64,000 nt of DNA from Bradyrhizobiaceae bacterium (GTDB lineage: Bacteria; Pseudomonadota; Alphaproteobacteria; Rhizobiales; Xanthobacteraceae): the NCBI GenBank assembly GCA_020853885.1, contig JADYXZ010000019.1, forward strand, positions 310,001 to 374,000. The letters are read 5' to 3'. A model generated the notes under the pieces. That model was given only the letters and a program-made list of their open reading frames with translations, was not told the DNA's origin and did no database searches. The translations under genes were made by a program, and so were the position numbers. Shown here one piece after another: positions 62,943 to 64,000 of this stretch; the first letter of the stretch is position 1; every line of letters starts with the position of its first letter.

Positions 62943-63605
62943 TCAATCCGCAAGCGATCCACCCGAAACTGTAACATCCGGAATATCGACCACTCGATCG
63001 CGCGCTTTGCGAAGAATTTCCTGGTCGGCCGCGGGAAGCGTGGGCAAATCCCCGTCTCTGAAATAGCCGATCGCTCTCAGCGGAAGTGCGGGATCCTGGC
63101 CGTACATCTTGGAGAATGCGCCCAAGGCTCTTGGCAAAGAAGCACCGGCAGAAAGCATCGCGGCGATGTCGCGGTAGTCTTTGGTCTCGGCCCGATCTAG
63201 AATTGTCTTCAGTTTCGTGGCAAGTAAATCCTCCAGGGAAGCGACAAGCAATATCCGGTCGTTGGTTCGAAGCGGCTTGTTGATCCGGCCAATCATGAGC
63301 CCGCCAAAGAAGGACACTTTCACAGGACCGGAAGGCATCGGCACGCTTACAACAAGCGTATTCGGCTCTTCTTGAATCGTCGTCGCGTCGGTCATGAACG
63401 GGAACGCTGTTTCGATCTCTCTTTTGTCCAGCGGCGCCGATCGGAAAAAATCAAAATCGACCGAAACGCGGTGACCGAGGTGAAGGGCGACCGCGGTCCC
63501 GCCATACAGGACAAAGGAAAGTTTCGGCGCAGGGGCGAGCAGCGGCCAGATTTCCTGCTGCGCCTTGGGCAGGATGCCGGTCTTGGCCTCAAGCTCGTCC
63601 GGCAT
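62943..63605 (-). CDS. AbiEii/AbiGii-like nucleotidyltransferase toxin
   Basis: 220 residues from ATG at 63605 (GGAG upstream; a longer frame to 63746 overlaps the antitoxin). Nucleotidyltransferase signature FVLYGGTAVALHLGHRVSVD then FDFFRS: GG-T at the substrate loop and D-x-D metal ligands. Also LVASLEDLLATKLKTILDRA and TKDYRDIAAML with the Lys and Asp-Arg-D of the AbiEii family. In known systems the AbiEii protein adds nucleotides to tRNA or other targets and is toxic; the partner antitoxin gene overlaps it upstream. Confidence 0.82.
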   Translation of the reverse strand: MPDELEAKTGILPKAQQEIWPLLAPAPKLSFVLYGGTAVALHLGHRVSVDFDFFRSAPLDKREIETAFPFMTDATTIQEEPNTLVVSVPMPSGPVKVSFFGGLMIGRINKPLRTNDRILLVASLEDLLATKLKTILDRAETKDYRDIAAMLSAGASLPRALGAFSKMYGQDPALPLRAIGYFRDGDLPTLPAADQEILRKARDRVVDIPDVTVSGGSLAD

Positions 63606-63915
63606 CGAACGATCTCCGGGGAGGCGCGTCGGGCAACCGCCGGCCGGTAGCAAGCTCCAAACGTCCCCGCCAGAACTCCCAGGATCGCTCGCTGATCCAG
63701 CCGGGCTCGGCATCGAGCAGCACTTCCGCCAGACAATTTGCGCCAAGCGTCTTCTCCAGGCGCCGGACTTCGTCGAACGAAGCCAGGTTCATTGCCTGCG
63801 TCAGGATTCTGGCGTCCGAGCGCGGATGCGAGTCCACGGGCTCCCACCAGAAGAATTTTCGCTCCAACTCTGCGGCAAGCTCGGCTGGCAATTTCAATGA
63901 TGCGTGCGTGTTCAT
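63589..63915 (-). CDS. Putative cognate antitoxin of AbiEii-like toxin
   Basis: 108 residues. Sequence KFFWWEPVDSHPRSDARILT, QAMNLASFDEVRRLEKTLGA, LAEVLLDAEPGWISERSWEF and WRGRLELATGRRLPDAPPRR. The pattern (FWW-x-P, long central helix, GW-x-S-x-RSW-x-x-W-x-x-R-L, final P-x-RSF) is that of small proteins (DUF6922-like) that precede nucleotidyltransferase toxins. It overlaps the toxin gene by 17 bases, so expression is coupled. The ATG has no Shine-Dalgarno (see the promoter entry). Confidence 0.75.
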   Translation of the reverse strand: MNTHASLKLPAELAAELERKFFWWEPVDSHPRSDARILTQAMNLASFDEVRRLEKTLGANCLAEVLLDAEPGWISERSWEFWRGRLELATGRRLPDAPPRRSFDAGRA

Positions 63916-63948
63916 ATTTTAAAATAATAACACGGAAAGCTCTTTCAA
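63916..63948 (-). promoter_or_regulatory. Promoter and palindromic operator of the AbiEii pair
   Basis: On the minus strand, -35 TTGAAA (63948-63943) and -10 TATTTT (63926-63921) are 16 bases apart. Only five bases separate the -10 from the antitoxin ATG, so the message would be leaderless. The perfect 10-base palindrome ATTTTAAAAT (63916-63925) overlaps the -10 and is a likely autoregulation site. Confidence 0.5.
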
Positions 63949-64000
63949 ACCAGTTTCTGAGTGACTTGGGTCCGGAATTGGCGCGTTGTCTCAATAGCTT

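Overview
The window is GC-rich chromosomal DNA from an alphaproteobacterium of the order Hyphomicrobiales (Rhizobiales), most like the Bradyrhizobium/Rhodopseudomonas/Xanthobacteraceae branch. This is inferred from the Porin_2-type porin, the rpsF-rpsR-DUF2232-rplI and fabD-fabG-acpP-fabF-mltG-yicC-gmk gene orders, a HdaA-type DnaA relative beside ppk-ppx, a BA14K protein, and the many short palindromic repeats. No rRNA, tRNA, CRISPR array, prophage or complete insertion sequence was seen.

Layout. 1-4.8 kb: the N-terminal 1609 codons of a giant repeat protein of the type I-secreted adhesin/RTX type, running off the left edge. 5-9.7 kb: small exported and hypothetical proteins, a general porin, an XRE regulator and a GIY-YIG nuclease gene flanked by two inverted 38-nt palindromes. 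9.7-12.5 kb (minus): rpsF-rpsR-DUF2232-rplI behind a recognisable promoter and long leader. 12.6-21.1 kb (plus): a crotonase, then fatty acid synthesis (fabD, fabG, acpP, fabF), the murein transglycosylase mltG, yicC and a gmk with an unusual basic N-terminal tail. 21.2-29.9 kb (minus): lptF-lptG-lptD-surA-pdxA-rsmA, a lipopolysaccharide-export and outer-membrane biogenesis operon, followed by an alcohol dehydrogenase. 30-33 kb (plus): pepA, a ParE-type toxin-antitoxin pair, holC and an NTF2-like protein. 33-39.5 kb: DinB protein, a GT-C-like membrane protein, small exported proteins, ndk, a TerC-family protein, a lipoprotein, and purM-purN (minus). 39.6-39.9 kb: a dense array of CTAG-bounded hairpins. 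39.9-46.1 kb (plus): CDP-alcohol phosphatidyltransferase, AI-2E permease, hdaA, ppk, ppx. 46-55.7 kb: an extradiol dioxygenase, rnd, a RhlE-like helicase with infA, a ThDP enzyme, aspS and an EAL phosphodiesterase. 55.7-61.4 kb: an accessory-looking stretch of small secreted, membrane or basic proteins, a thermonuclease and a glutathione peroxidase gene broken by one in-frame stop. 61.5-64 kb: clpS, folD and an AbiEii-type toxin-antitoxin pair.

Most of the core genes serve envelope construction (fatty acids, LPS transport, outer-membrane folding, phospholipid, peptidoglycan), translation and nucleotide or polyphosphate metabolism. The most unusual content is not protein-coding: at least six families of palindromic elements. 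Two show compensatory base changes between copies (138-nt double hairpins and about 75-nt hairpins, all ending in CTAG). A third forms matched inverted brackets around a GIY-YIG nuclease gene. Small proteins of 27, 40 and 63 residues with good ribosome binding sites were found by reading the sequence directly. Gene calls rest on motif recognition and reading-frame inspection only; no database search was possible.
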